64,000 nt of DNA from Adenanthera pavonina (Eukaryota > Streptophyta > Magnoliopsida > Fabales > Fabaceae). Under the pieces are notes generated by a model. It was not told where the DNA came from. It ran no database searches and saw only the letters and a program-made list of their open reading frames with translations. Shown piece after piece: positions 12,151 through 24,204 of the stretch. The translations under genes were made by a program, and so were the position numbers. The stretch is taken from NCBI GenBank assembly GCA_026686845.1, contig JAIVEN010000012.1, forward strand, positions 1,738,501 through 1,802,500, in the 5' to 3' direction. The first letter of the stretch is position 1; each line of letters begins with the position of its first letter.

Positions 12151-14340
12151 GAATGTGCGTTTCAGAAAGCCAATTCTGTAGTAGTGCGGAAAGTAAGGAA
12201 TATTTTTAGTTGAGAAAACAATCAATATTTAAGGCAAAATATTTAAATCGAATATCAATTACACTTGGCAAGTGCTGCTGAATCCTTGTTTCCTACGTGG
12301 ATCAATAGAATTGCATAAGCATACGTGGCAGAATATATAGAATTTCAGCAAATGTGCTTTGGGCTCCTAATTATATATATATATAGATTATTTAACAAAA
12401 TTTTCCCAAGTCAATTATCCATTTTTATTTTCAATTTGTATTCCACATTCTAAAAGAATTAAAATTAAATTCAGAGTCTTTTTAAGAGAATTGTTAAACA
12501 ACCTAAATTTCCAGTTAATTAACAAAGTCTGATAGTTAAATTTAATTATACATCAATCTTTTGATATCTGCCTAAGAAAATTGATCTCTCTTAAGCTGCA
12601 CCCTGATCCAAAACTTGAATACGTGAAAACAGGAAACTAAGCATGTGAGTGAGATTGATATCCAAACAATGATTTGGTGCTACACATGAAATGAATTTAA
12701 TGAACCTAAGATCCCTACAAAACAAATGTTCAAAAAAGAATTTAAACCCACAACCCAGAAAAACTTAATCAGTGTTAAGCATGATGCATCACATATAATG
12801 CATTGCAATTAAAAAATAAAGAAAAGAAAAAAAAAACACATCATAAGGATTTTGTGCGGATGAGCAGCATTATTAAAGATTTACAATATCTACAATTGTT
12901 AGACTCTGGAATTTCATGTTAGAGTCAGCAATATACACTAAGCACAGTACAAAACAATAATTGCACTCATTCCGGAATTTGAATAATAATAAAAAAAGAG
13001 CATACCGATAATGTTGAAATGTTGATGGAAGCTATATGCAAATTGAAATGAGAATTAAACGTCCTCCTCGTCGGCAAACAAAATTGAGCATCCGCATATC
13101 ACGCATAGACTAGTGAGGGGTATATATAGGGAAGTCATACAGCTAATAAGTTGGGTAATTGTGTAATTTAGACGTTCGAAATTGATTGTGCATTTATACC
13201 ATTTTAATAATGATCTCAATCAAATAAATTAGTAATTGCTGATAAATTTTTTATTGATTCAAATAAGTTATACAATTGCAATAAAAGGAAAATGTAATGA
13301 CAACTTTTAGTCAATTACTATTACTAATATCTAATAAAATTGTATAATTCTATCATTCTTAAAAGATAATCATAAATGACCAATCACTAATAACTAATAT
13401 AAAAACTACATTATATTTACATAATATAAGAATGAAAATGATAAATTAATTACCTGCCAGATTTCATCACCTAATTTTTTTGATGGTGGTCATAATCAAA
13501 ACGAATATGAATTTGAAATCTAATAATAAATGTATTATATACTTTCTTTTTTATTTATACCATAAATCAATATTAACAACACTGGTCAATTATGGAAAAT
13601 AATTAATTAATTACACCAACACTGATTTAGGGAGAATTAATACAAATCTGACCATTCTTTTATTTCATAATTCAAATTTGACTTTAAACCCAAAATATCA
13701 TCAAATCATACTTTATCAATATCTAACTAGAAAATACAATAAAATACATTAATATGAGACCAAATAATATGTATTTATGTGTGAACTTGATTTTCAAGAA
13801 AAACTTTTAACACAATATAGCATATCATATTTCAATACAATTAAATTACCTAATTACTCAAAATATAAATATATCCATAAATTAAGATTGATTTAAATTA
13901 GTATAAATTCTTTTAAAGTAATTTGATAATGACACAAAATGTTAAATCATACTATACATTATGATGATTAGGATAAATATAGTTTAACATGGTATATCCT
14001 TTAGACACAAATTTATTAATGGTGTGATAAAAAAATTTAAAATTATCGAGGAAATTTATTAAAATTATATTAATTTTTCAAATAAACATATAATATTGTA
14101 TTTTAATAACTAATTAAATGTGGGTACAAAATGTAGTTATAGAGAAAAAACATATAAATATTGATTATCATCTAAGGGAAATCAAGTTGGTACAAATTAA
14201 CCACCTAAATGCAAATTAAATTAATATAACCAATTGGTTTGATGATTTAGGATGATACATGGCTAGCCTCAATAGTTTTTCCTATTTTGGCATTAATGCT
14301 GAGGTAACATGCTGTGGTTCTTATTTTGAGCCCTATTTTC

Positions 14341-14363
14341 ATATATATATATATATATATATA
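14341..14363. repeat. (AT)n microsatellite
   Basis: An uninterrupted AT run of about eleven units. Confidence 0.9.
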
Positions 14364-14469
14364 ATAGATGTTGTTACAAATTTCAAAAAGTTTTAATTAA
14401 TCCTTCTTGTTTTCACATTATTATGTTTCCATATATTTTGACTTTGTTTCATTAAGCATGATAAGTAGG

Positions 14470-14945
14470 CTAAGTATGTATTTAGATTAGAGTGTAAAGA
14501 ATTAATTCTAAGTATAATTGATTTTAGTTGAATTATTTTTATCAAAAGTGATTTATATTTAGTTGCACTTATCTCATAATTGATTTTGTCAAAATAAAAT
14601 ATTTTTGGAAGATTTCAACAAAAAACACTTTTGGATGAAAAAATCATTAAAAATATCTAAAATGCCCTTATTCCTTATTAATTTTTTATTTTTAAAAATT
14701 CATTAGTAATTTTTTAATTAAAATTTTAATTTATATATAATATGAAAATATTATATGACTAATTGTCCAAAATTTATTATTGATAAATAGAAGCAACAAA
14801 ATTTCACTTCTTTGTAAAATTTTTAGGAGAGAATTGATTATTCATAATTGATTATTATTTGACAAAATTCACTTATAATTGATTTTGGGATTAAAAAAAA
14901 TACTTATGGTTTTTCAATCATTGTACCAAACAGGCTCTAAGAGTG
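14470..14945. mobile_element. Possible MITE
   Basis: The left part contains TAATTGATTTTAGTTGAATT and the right part TATAATTGATTTTGGGATT, with imperfect inverted similarity towards the ends. The right end reads CAAACAGGCTCTAAG, like ends of many plant MITEs. Boundaries and target duplication are not resolved. Confidence 0.25.
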
Positions 14946-15135
14946 TATGGATATTGTAACCTGTGATGAACTTGATTTTAATAAGGTCAAGCCTTTGGGC
15001 CTTTATTTCGGACATGCCACTTTTTCATGGTTACCTTCCTTCACGATATAATTGAAATTTAAACAATTTTTTTTTATAATTTATCACCCGATATCCTGAG
15101 ATATCCTGAGTTTATTATCTGCCCCAGACTAATCT

Positions 15136-15940
15136 TGATAGATGACGACTTGGACAAATTCAAGAGCATGGTAGGAGGCTTTATTACTTGAAAAAATTCA
15201 AGCCCAAGATAAGCCCATTGAAGGAGATTACTTAAAAGATAATGCACTTCACTAAAATAGTATGTGACTTAAGTATTATTGAGCTTAATTAGTGTTAATT
15301 TCATTTTTATTAATTATGGGTTGAACTTTGTTAATTAATAAAGCCCAATTAGTTAGTTAGTAGTTTTTTTGATAGTCCACCTTATAAATAAGCATGTCAT
15401 GTGCTTAACATGTGATTTCATTAATGTGGTGGCATGTTTATAAGGGCTTAGATATTATTTTTATGAATTTTTGTTATTTTATTTTAGGCTTTTATTTTTA
15501 CTAGTATTCTAGTTCCAATAGAATTGTTATTTAAGTCCAAAGTCTCCTAATCTCATTAGGATTACTTGAACCCAAATTAATTAGGTTTTTCTAGGCTTGT
15601 TAGATTTTACCTTACCTATTTAAGATTAACTTTTATGTGTATTTTTCAGATTTAGATGAATGAGAATTTCAATTTTGTGATTTTTTCTCTTGTGTTTTTT
15701 TGAGTGCTAGAGAGAACACTATGATTTATTAAAGAATTAGTCAATCATTGTGGCATCACTAGAACTAGAGTTCAAGAGACCAATTTTCTTGGGTTCTAAT
15801 TCACCTAAACCAACATATCTTTGTGTTTTTTGTTTGTTTTCTTTATTGTCTACTTTCGTAATCCTTGTTTCGCAAAGATCCGGGTGTCATACACATCAAA
15901 ATGAGTTTTTTAAATTAATTCCATAGGGATTCACTTATCA
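15136..15940 (+). repeat. 5' LTR of element B1
   Basis: 805 bp, starting TGATAGATGACGAC and ending TCACTTATCA. It aligns along its length with 30411-31170. A primer site follows two bases later. Confidence 0.8.
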
Positions 15941-15942
15941 TT

Positions 15943-15954
15943 TGGTACTAGAGT
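15943..15954 (+). promoter_or_regulatory. Decayed tRNA-Met primer-binding site of B1
   Basis: TGGTACTAGAGT aligns with the canonical TGGTATCAGAGC with a few mismatches, just inside the 5' LTR. Element C of the same family has the intact form. Confidence 0.65.
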
Positions 15955-16844
15955 TTAGCCTTGCAAATCAAGGTGTGTTTTTTGATTTGTTTACTTTCTT
16001 TTCATTTTGTTTTTCATTTTCCTTATTGTTCAAAAAATCATCATCACTATGTTTATCATTGTTCATCATTGTACTGTTCATGTCATTGTTTTCATGCGTA
16101 TTGTTCACCATCACTAGTTTTATCGCACTATTAACGGTATTGTTTTTCATACTCTTCACCATCACTGTTTTCTTGTTACTGTTCACCTCATTGTTTTTTT
16201 GTGTTACTGTTCATAATTGTTTTGTCTGAAGGAGATTTAAAAAAATAAAAAAAAATAGCAGCAGAAAAAATATTAAAAAAAAGAGAGATTGATTGCTGCA
16301 AAAAAAAATATAGCAAAAAAAAATAGTAAAAAAAACCAAAATAAAAATTATTTGATTGGATTTGATTGACTTTATTTATCAACTTTGATGGCAAGTCCCA
16401 TTAAATCTCTATAATTTGTCTTTCATTCATATTTCTTTTCTTATTAATTTCCTACCAATTTTCATCCTTCTTTATTCTATTTCCTTCAGATTTCTCTTGT
16501 TGGAAATTTCAATTTATTTGTGCTCATTTTGTGTTGGTTATTACTTAATTAAATTAGGATTTTTGAAAACTTTAATTTTGGACTTTTATTTTCTGTGATT
16601 GCCACTTCTTTAAAAAAATGATTTTCTTTTGATTAAAGTTATGGTTTTAATTTAGCACTCTCATAAGAAAGCAAGCTTTGAGTGGAAAAAGGTAAGAGAG
16701 AAATTGCATCATATATGAAAAAGTCTTGATTTAGTGTAAAACACGAGTACATTTGCATTATTTAAGTGAAACACATGAGAGAGTGTGTGTGTGAGGTCTC
16801 TATTTCTTTCTCTTTATTTTACACTAACATTTTAGATTATAAAC
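15955..16844 (+). other. Leader of element B1 with ACTGTTCA-type repeats
   Basis: Untranslated leader between the primer site and the gag remnant. At 16050-16220 it carries many variants of TGTTCAT/TGTTCAC, matched by the leader of element C at 56034-56240 (minus). A-rich runs follow at 16230-16340. The open frames here result from pyrimidine or adenine bias and have no protein-like motif. Confidence 0.5.
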
Positions 16845-17091
16845 GTGGTTGTTGGAGAATTTGGTCTTAAAGGCCTTATTAAGGACTTTCAATAATCAAA
16901 TTAAGAAAGTGAATGCAAAATTGGATCGCTTGGAGTTTCCTTTTAAAACAAAAAACAAGGTGTAATCTAAAGGTTTTTGTTCATATGGATGTCCTTAGCA
17001 ATATCAAACCGAAGGTCCCACTGTTTCATGGTGAGAAGAATCCTGATGTTTACTTGGATTGGGAAAGAAAAGTTGAACAAGCTTTAGCATA
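16845..17091 (+). pseudogene. Ty3-type gag remnant of B1
   Basis: Aligns with the gag start of element D (51521). The conserved core is visible: a VGEF-like N-terminus, a coiled segment, then FHGEK and VYLDWE-type motifs of the Ty3 Gag capsid (Retrotrans_gag type). The start codon is replaced by GTG, an in-frame stop occurs in the linker, and the frame ends shortly after the VEQA motif. There it joins directly to sequence that lies about 1.2 kb further on in D2, so most of gag has been deleted. Confidence 0.65.
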
Positions 17092-17099
17092 AAGTAGTT

Positions 17100-17348
17100 T
17101 GTAATAAACTTCTTCCTTCTTCACCTCATCTTTCTTTTGTGTCTTCATTGTATTTTCTTCTTCCTTCTCATTATGTTCCTGATTTCTTTGAATTATGTCA
17201 CATATCTTTGTTGCATGAGTGCCTTGTGAAAGAGATGCATTGTGATAATTTAATGTCTAATTCACCCATTGTTATCATATTCACCCATCGTTGTTTCATC
17301 CTCTATTTCATCTCATGGTCATTGTGTTTTGTTTCCTTTAGTTGTTTC
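17100..17348 (+). pseudogene. Upstream half of the hydrophobic region of B1, cut by the Sirevirus
   Basis: A Ser/Phe/Cys/His-rich open frame (17139 onward) aligns with the hydrophobic part of the D2 frame (48540-49277). The Sirevirus is inserted at GTTTC (17344-17348) and the region resumes at 29585. Function unknown. The composition partly reflects pyrimidine-rich DNA. Confidence 0.45.
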
Positions 17349-19209
17349 TATTGAATCAAGAGTTTTGATGATTCCAAACCAACAGTCAAGAGCTTGGATT
17401 GAAGATATCAAAGGAGATCAAAGTTGTTTCAAGTGAAGATTTTCTGAGTATTAGCTGTTAGATCTTTTGTAGGATCTTTAGTTTTAGTTGTGATTGGGTA
17501 AAAGTTTTTGATTTGAGAAAAAGATGTTTTCAAACCTTGATTTGAAATTAAATCTTTACTTATTTGAAAAACACCCACAAACAGACGAAGTTTAAAAGTT
17601 TAAACTGATCTGTCAAGTTGGAAATTCGAACTTTGCCTTAGGAAATTCGAAGTTCGAGCTAAAACTGAATAAGTCTGAAGAGATGGCTCTCTGTCAGAAG
17701 AATTTTGGTTGTTCAAAATTCGAATTTTCATACAAATCTGAAAGAAGTCTTTTTGGTAACAGACGAACTTCACACTTTCAAAATTCGAATTTTAAGTAAA
17801 ATGAAGTTTGTGAAAACCAAAGAAATTCGTCTGAAACTTTGATAAAGTGCATCTGAAATCAAAAGAAATTGAGTTTGATAAATGCTCTCTGACAGACGAA
17901 TTTTGGCTTTCCAACATTCGAATTTTCATATAAGTCTGAAAGGAACTTCTTTGAAACAGACGAACTTTGAATCTTCAAAATTCAAATTTCAGACAAAACA
18001 AAACTTGACAAAATAGAAGAAACTCGTCTGAAACTATGTTAAAGTTCATCTGAGATCAAGAATGATTTAAGTTTCAAAATTGCTCTCTGACAGACGAACT
18101 TTGAACATTGAAATTTGAATTTTAGAAGCTAAGTTCTTGAGTCTGTTGAAGTGAAATATTGACATACGAATAATAAGAACTTGCAACATTCGAATGATGA
18201 AGCTAGTCTAAAAAGAGTCTCTCTGACAGACGAACTTCACTCTTCAACATTCGAATTTCGAAGAAAGTGAACTACTGTGCCTCCTTTTAACGCACTGGGA
18301 ACAGACGAATTTTGGGCTTCCAAAATTCTAATTTCGAGGGCACTGTAGCAAATTGAAAATACTGTTCACACTTAACCGAAAAACTTTCTTCTTGAAAATT
18401 CGTATGTCACATTGTGAAAATGTTCTGTAAGTTTCAAAATTTGAATTTCACTTCATGGACAGACAAACTTCGTACTGTAACGTTGGAAGCTTTAACCTTC
18501 GGTTCCTTTGAAATTCGTCTGTTGACCAACCAAAATTCGAATTTCAGTATGTCAGAAGCATTAAATGCGGTTGGTTAACGGATAGTTTTTCAGAGTAACC
18601 GTTGGATAACTTCCCCAACGGATAGATTAAGTCTCTAACGGACATTTGAGACCTAAATCTATAAATACAACAACATTTGAAGTTGTGGGTAACGAATCTA
18701 ACTTGTATATACCGAATTTCTGTCAAAACTTCTTTTCAAGAGCTTTTACCTTCTAGCTTCAATATCTGTACTTTAACCTTCATATCTACTCTATTCAAGA
18801 GAGTTATATCATTGTAAACAGTCTACCCTTCATCTGGAAGATAGATTTACTTGTGAGGGGAAATCACAAGAGGATTGGGAAGCACATTGTAGAAGTGCTT
18901 AGAGAGAGTGAGAAAGCTCCAGAAAACAGAGCATACTCATTGTACTGTGGCATTAGCAAGAAGCCCATTGAATTCTTGCTGTATAGTGAAAAATCTCAAG
19001 AGTGGTCTTGGGGACTGGACGTAGGTCAAGTGATTAGACCGAACTAGGATAAATTACTGAGTCTTTTACTCCCTATCTTTACTTTTCAGCTTACTCTGTT
19101 TTATACTTTGCTTCCTTTAAACTGTGCTACCTTCACTTATTTCACTTTGTGCAGAAAAATATCAATCTTCCCAATTCACCCCCCTCTTGGGAAGTCAGCC
19201 TTGCTAACA
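17349..19209 (+). repeat. 5' LTR of Sirevirus copy A
   Basis: 1861 bp, ending CTAACA. It holds a dense array of CAGACGAA / TTCGTCTG and AAATTCGAATTT motifs (about 17580-18545), including an exact-length tandem pair of 198-bp modules (17686-17883 and 17884-18081). Downstream are several AACGGAT/AACGGAC motifs and a TATA-like box (CTATAAATA, about 18658). Confidence 0.92.
18658..18667 (+). promoter_or_regulatory. Probable TATA box of the Sirevirus 5' LTR
   Basis: TCTATAAATA lies downstream of repeated AACGGA motifs and before the presumed transcribed R region. The same box is conserved in the 3' LTR (about 29034) and in copy 2 (about 61904). Confidence 0.6.
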
Positions 19210-19211
19210 AG

Positions 19212-19223
19212 TGGTATCAGAGA
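19212..19223 (+). promoter_or_regulatory. Primer-binding site of Sirevirus copy A (tRNA-Met)
   Basis: TGGTATCAGAGA begins two bases after the LTR and matches the initiator tRNA-Met site TGGTATCAGAGC except for the last base. Copy 2 has the full match. Confidence 0.9.
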
Positions 19224-19264
19224 CTGGTTTCCCACCCAAAGGATCTCACAGTCCAGGAATTAAG

Positions 19265-21064
19265 ATGGCTGGCTTTGGAGAGAGCATACTTCCTGAGGGG
19301 AATAACACTAACAGACCACCAGGCTTCAGTGGAGAACATTATGGGTACTGGAAGATGAGGATGTAGATTTACCTCTAATCAATTGATCTTGATATATGGT
19401 CAATCATTGAGAAAGGAGATTTTGTTCCAATGACTCTAACTGAAGATGGAAGACACAAAGAGAAGCAAGAAGCAGAGTGGAATGAGGAAGACAGAAGGAG
19501 AGTCCTGCTAAATTTCAAAGCAAAGCATTGTTTAGTCAGTGCCCTGAACCAGGACGAATTCTATAGAGTCTCACAATGCTCCACTGCCAAGGAGATGTGG
19601 GATACTCTATAGATTGCACATGAAGAAACAAGTGGGGTCAGAGAGAACAAACTAAACACATGCATTGGAGAGTATAAAAGCTTCAGAATGACTGAAGGAG
19701 AAACTGTAAAGGAGCTGCAAAAGAGATTCACTCTCATTATGAATCAATTGAAGAGCCTGGGAAAGGAGTACACTCAATCTGAAAAAGTAAGAAAGATACT
19801 CAGAGCTCTTCTCCTGGAATGGCAGCCCAAGGTGACAGCAATAGAAGAAGCCAGAGGAGAATCAATGACCTCTGTCATAGCTCTCTTCGGCAGCCTTGAA
19901 GAATATGAAGGGAAAATCAAAGCTCTCAAGGAAGCTGGGCTGGATAGAAAGAAGAAAGGCCTTGCCCTCAAAGCTGCTGATGAAAAGGAAGAGGAATCTG
20001 ATGAAGAAGATGAGCTGGATGAGGAAACTCTGGCAATGATGGTCAGAAAATTTGGAAGATTCTACAGCAAGAAGAAGAACAAGAAATTCTTCAAGAAAGG
20101 AGCAGCTAGTGAAAGCAAGAAAGAGGCAAAAGAGCCTGTGACTTGCTATGAATGCAAGAAGCAAGGACACATCAAATGTGATTGTCCTCAATTCCTCAAA
20201 AAGCAAGAAAGAGAAAAGAAAGTTGCTGACAAAGGGAAGAAGAAGAAAGCCTACATCTCTTCAATATGGGGCAACAACTCAGATGAGGAAGAAGTAGATG
20301 AGGATAAGATTGCCAACATCTGCCTGATGGCACTTGCTTCTGAAGAAGCCGATCCCTCATGCAGCAGTGATCAGGAAGAAGAGGTATATGAATTTGAACC
20401 TTCCTATTCTGAGTTACTTGATGCATTTCATGAGCTTCATGATGAGTTTATTAAAATTTCTAAAGAACTAAAACTAGCAAAGAGGAAGATTAATAAACTG
20501 GAATCACAAAGCAACACTTCTGAAATCACCTCTCTACCTACTGCTGAATATGTTTGCTGCACTTCATGCACTGAACTTAAGCAAACTAATGATTATCTAG
20601 TTAAAAGCATGTCTAGGCTCACTAGAGGTAAAGATATGTTGTTTGCCTTGATGGGGAGCCAAAGAATATCACAAGGAAAAGCTGGTCTTGGCTATGATCC
20701 ATGTGTTATCAAGGAAAAGATTAGGAAGAAAAACCAGAATGCATACATGAGACACTTTGTGCATGCTGAGAGTAACACAAAGAAAGACTATATGTCATCT
20801 TGCATTGAAACATATAATCAGCCAAAGCATGCAAGACAAAAGTATTATCTGCATTGTTTTCTTCGTGCCACTCAATCTAGCAGTCCCTTCATTACCTGTC
20901 ATTTCTGCAACAAAAAGGGACATATTTCCAGTTCTTGTGCATTGAGGAAAAATGGACTTGGCAGGAAAGTTGAATGGGTTCCCAAAGTTGCATCTGCATC
21001 TAGGGAAAAATCTACTGACCAAAAAGGACCCAAGCAAATTTGGGTACCTAAAAGGAAAACATAA
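19265..21064 (+). pseudogene. gag: Sirevirus gag, interrupted
   Basis: Gag is the structural protein that forms the particle and packages element RNA. The ATG at 19265 is chosen because the frame runs from it through the whole gene and the homologous start in copy 2 is 62517. Order: capsid-like UBN2/Ty1-copia Gag region, acidic and lysine-rich linker, zinc knuckle CYECKKQGHIKCDC (CX2CX4HX4C), a coiled helical stretch, and a second knuckle CHFCNKKGHISSSC. Three in-frame stops occur at 19364, 19376 and 19610. Copy 2 has glutamine codons at all three sites, so each is a single C-to-T change. The longest uninterrupted piece is 19688-21064 (458 codons). The frame ends at 21062, and pol continues in another frame. 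Confidence 0.88.
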
Positions 21065-21114
21065 ACATTATTTTGCATGTCTGTCTCAAAGCTAAGAAAA
21101 GCAACAAATAGTAT

Positions 21115-24100
21115 ATGGACAGTGCCTGCTCAAGTCACATGACTGGTGATAAGGAGAAGTTCATCACCCTTAGAGACAAGAAAGGAGGAAAGGTGACCTT
21201 TGGAGGTGATCAATATGGCAAAATTGTTGGTATTGGAATTGTGAGCAAAAATCCAGAGACATCCATTGAAGATGTGCTGTTTGTGATTGGCCTCAATCAC
21301 AATTTGCTGAGTGTGAGTCAGACCTGTGATAAAGGAAATTGGGTACTGTTTGACTCAAAGTTTTGCCTGGTCATCAGAAAAAGTGATCACAAAGTAATCC
21401 TCAAAACTCAAAGGGATGGTAACTGTTATACTATTGATCTTGATGAACTTCCTCCCTTGGATTCTGTATGTTTAATTAGTCAAGATAATGATAGTTGGTT
21501 ATGGCATAGGAGATTAGCTCATGTCAACATGAATCAATTGTCTAAACTGGTTAAAAATGAGCTAGTAACTGGCCTGCCAAAAATATCTTTTGAAAAAGAC
21601 AAAGAATGTGACGCATGCTTAAGAGGGAAACAAACTAAATCATCTTTTAAATCTAAAAATATAGTTACCACAACTAGACCACTTGAATTGCTGCATATGG
21701 ATTTAATTGGACCATCTAGGTTGAAAAGTCTTGGTGGTAATTTGTATGTGCTTGTAATTATAGATGATTATTCTAGATTTACTTGGACATTATTTCTCTC
21801 TTCTAAAAGTGATACCTTTGATGCATTTGTAACCTTAGCCAAGAAAGTGCAAAATGAGAAAGGTATTTCTATTGTGTCAATCAGGTCAGACCATGGAGGA
21901 GAGTTTGAAAATGCACACTTCCTGGAGTACTGCAATGAGTATGGGATTGACCATAACTTCTCAGCTCCAAGGACCCCTCAACAGAATGGGGTAGTAGAGA
22001 GGAAGAATAGAACCATTGGAGAGATGGCCAGAGCTATGCTGAATGAGAAGGAACTCTCTCAAGTGTTTTGGGCTGATGCAGTGAACACAACAAGCTACAT
22101 CATAAACAGAGCCTACATCAGACCAATCCTTGGGAAGACTCCATACGAGCTGTACAAGGGAAGAAAGCCAAATCTGTCCCATCTCCATGTGTTCGAATGC
22201 AAATGCTTTGTTCACAATAATGGGAAAGAAAATCTGGGTAAGTTTGATGCCAAATCTGATGAAGGTATATTTCTGGGCTATTCTAGTAGGAGTAAGGCAT
22301 ATAGAGTTTATAATAAAAGATCAAATGTGGTAGAAGAATCTGTGCATGTGGTTTTTATTGAAAATGAAACTGTCTCAAAACATGTTACCAATAAGGATGA
22401 TCTTGCTCTCAACTTTGAAAAACTGGGCATTTCTGATAAAAGTAAAACTGAACCTCCAAAGATATCTGAACCTGTTAACACAGAGGAAGATATCCAGGAG
22501 AAAGACTTTGATGAAGAAATTAATGAGGAAACATCTCAAGAACTCCCTAGAGCTTGGAGATATCAAAGGAATCATCCTGTTGATCAAGTGATAGGGAATG
22601 TTCAAGAGAGAGTCAAAACCAGAAAACAGTTAAGGGATCAAATGCTCAACTGCGCTTTCATTTCTCAAATTGAACCCAAATGTGCTGAAGAAGCCTTAAA
22701 TGATGATTACTGGATTTTGGCTATGCAAGATGAATTAAATCAATTTGAAAGAAATCAAGTTTGGGATTTAGTGCCTAGACCCAAAAATCATCCTGTTATT
22801 GGTACCAAATGGGTTTTCAGAAATAAACTTGATGAATCTGGAACAATAATCAGAAATAAAGCTAGACTGGTTGCTAAAGGGTATAATCAGGAAGAAGGTA
22901 TTGATTTTGAGGAAACCTTTGCACCAGTAGCTAGACTAGAGGCTATAAGAATATTACTGGCATATGCATGCATGAAAAACATTTTACTATATCAAATGGA
23001 TGTAAAGAGTGCCTTTCTAAATGGATATATCATGGAAGAGGTTTATGTAGATCAACCTCTAGGTTTTGAGGATTCTACTAAACCAAACCATGTCTATAAA
23101 CTAAAGAAGGCTCTTTATGGTTTAAAACAAGCCCCTAGAGCATGGTATGAGAGACTGAGCAATTTTCTAACTGAAAAGGGGTTCAACAGAGGCAGAGTTG
23201 ACACAACTTTATTTACTAAGAAAGAAAATAAAGATTTACTGATTGTTCAAATCTATGTTGATGATATCATTTTCGGTGCTACTAATGAAGCTCTTTGCAA
23301 GAAATTTTCTGAGTTAATGCAGGGAGAATTCGAGATGTCTATGATGGGTGAACTCAACTTCTTCCTTGGACTACAAATTAGACAGCTTCATGATGGTATC
23401 TTTCTCAGTCAATCCAAGTATCTAAAGGAGCTGCTAAAGAAGTTTGGAATGGAGAATGCCAAACCAATGGGAACACCTATGGCAACTGCAACCAAGCTGG
23501 ACATGGATGAGAATGGAAAAACATTTGACATTACTCAATACAGAAGAATGATTGGATCCCTGCTGTACTTGACTGCCAGCAGACCTGACATCATGTTCAG
23601 TGTCTGTATGTGTGCCAGGTTCTAATCATGTAACAAAGAAACCCATGCAACAGCTGTGAAAAGAATACTCAGATATCTTATTGGAACATCACATATGGGT
23701 CTTTGGTATCCAAAAGACAATGGAGAGGATCTCAGAGGATACACTAATGCTGATTTTGCCGGATCCAAAACTGACAGAAAAAGCACAAGTGGAACTTGTC
23801 AATTTCTTGGAGGATCCCTGGTTTCATGGTTCAACAAAAAGTAAAACAGTGTGGCCTTATCCACTGCAGAAGCTGAGTATGTTGCAGCTGGAAGCTGTTG
23901 TGCCCAAGTCATCTGGATGAAGCAGCAGCTTGAAGATCTTGAGGTTAAAATGAAAGAAATACCAATCATGTGTGACAACTAAAGTGCCATAAATATCACC
24001 AAGAATCCTGTCATGCATTCAAGGACAAAACACATTGAAGTTAGGCACCACTTCATAAGGGATCACGTTCTGAAAGGAGAAGTCAGATTGGAATATATCC

Positions 24101-24204
24101 CAACAGAGGGTCAAGTTGCTGACATACTCACAAAACCTCTATCAGAAGATAGGCATTGCAAAATAAGAAGAGAACTGGGTATGGTAAATCCCAGTGAACT
24201 GTAA
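21115..24204 (+). pseudogene. pol: Sirevirus pol (protease, integrase, reverse transcriptase, RNase H), interrupted
   Basis: Encodes the enzymes that mature, copy and integrate the element. Numbering from 21115: protease motif DSACSSHM near residue 2 (DSA where DSG is usual); integrase zinc finger H131/H136 and C165/C168; integrase catalytic D196, D259 and E295, with the classical 35-residue D-E spacing; reverse transcriptase MDVKSAF (D629) and YVDD (D716, D717); RNase H with TNADFAG at about 23744. The first 836 codons are open. In-frame TAA codons follow at 23623, 23842 and 23980, at sites normally glutamine in this family. A TAG at 21109 lies just upstream of the protease motif, and pol is in a different frame from gag. 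The frame ends at a TAA after 24201. Confidence 0.92.

Larger units (their letters stand above)
7769..12186. mobile_element. CACTA (En/Spm-type) DNA transposon, non-autonomous
   Basis: The ends are CACTACTACA at 7769 and its inverse TGTAGTAGTG ending at 12186. CGG flanks both sides (7766-7768 and 12187-12189), the 3-bp target duplication expected of this superfamily. Within about 300 bp of each end are many GGAACGTTT / GGGAACGCTTT motifs and their inverses, the subterminal repeats that bind the element's transposase. The 4.4-kb interior is AT-rich and has no recognisable transposase (TNPD-like) or TNPA-like frame, so it probably moved with enzymes supplied in trans. A more GC-rich, exon-like patch lies near the right end (11340-11850). 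Confidence 0.9.
12190..15130. other. AT-rich intergenic DNA
   Basis: No gene, RNA gene or intact element is recognised. It contains short (AT)n runs at 12372-12385 and 14341-14363 and a possible MITE at about 14470-14945. Confidence 0.5.

Noticed and set aside
15942..16598. Hydrophobic plus-strand frames that look like membrane proteins
   Set aside because: They lie in the leader of element B1 in pyrimidine-rich DNA; no conserved motif.
17580..18545. Regularly spaced repeats as a CRISPR-like array
   Set aside because: Repeats are short, degenerate, in both orientations and inside a plant LTR with a matching second LTR; no CRISPR context.
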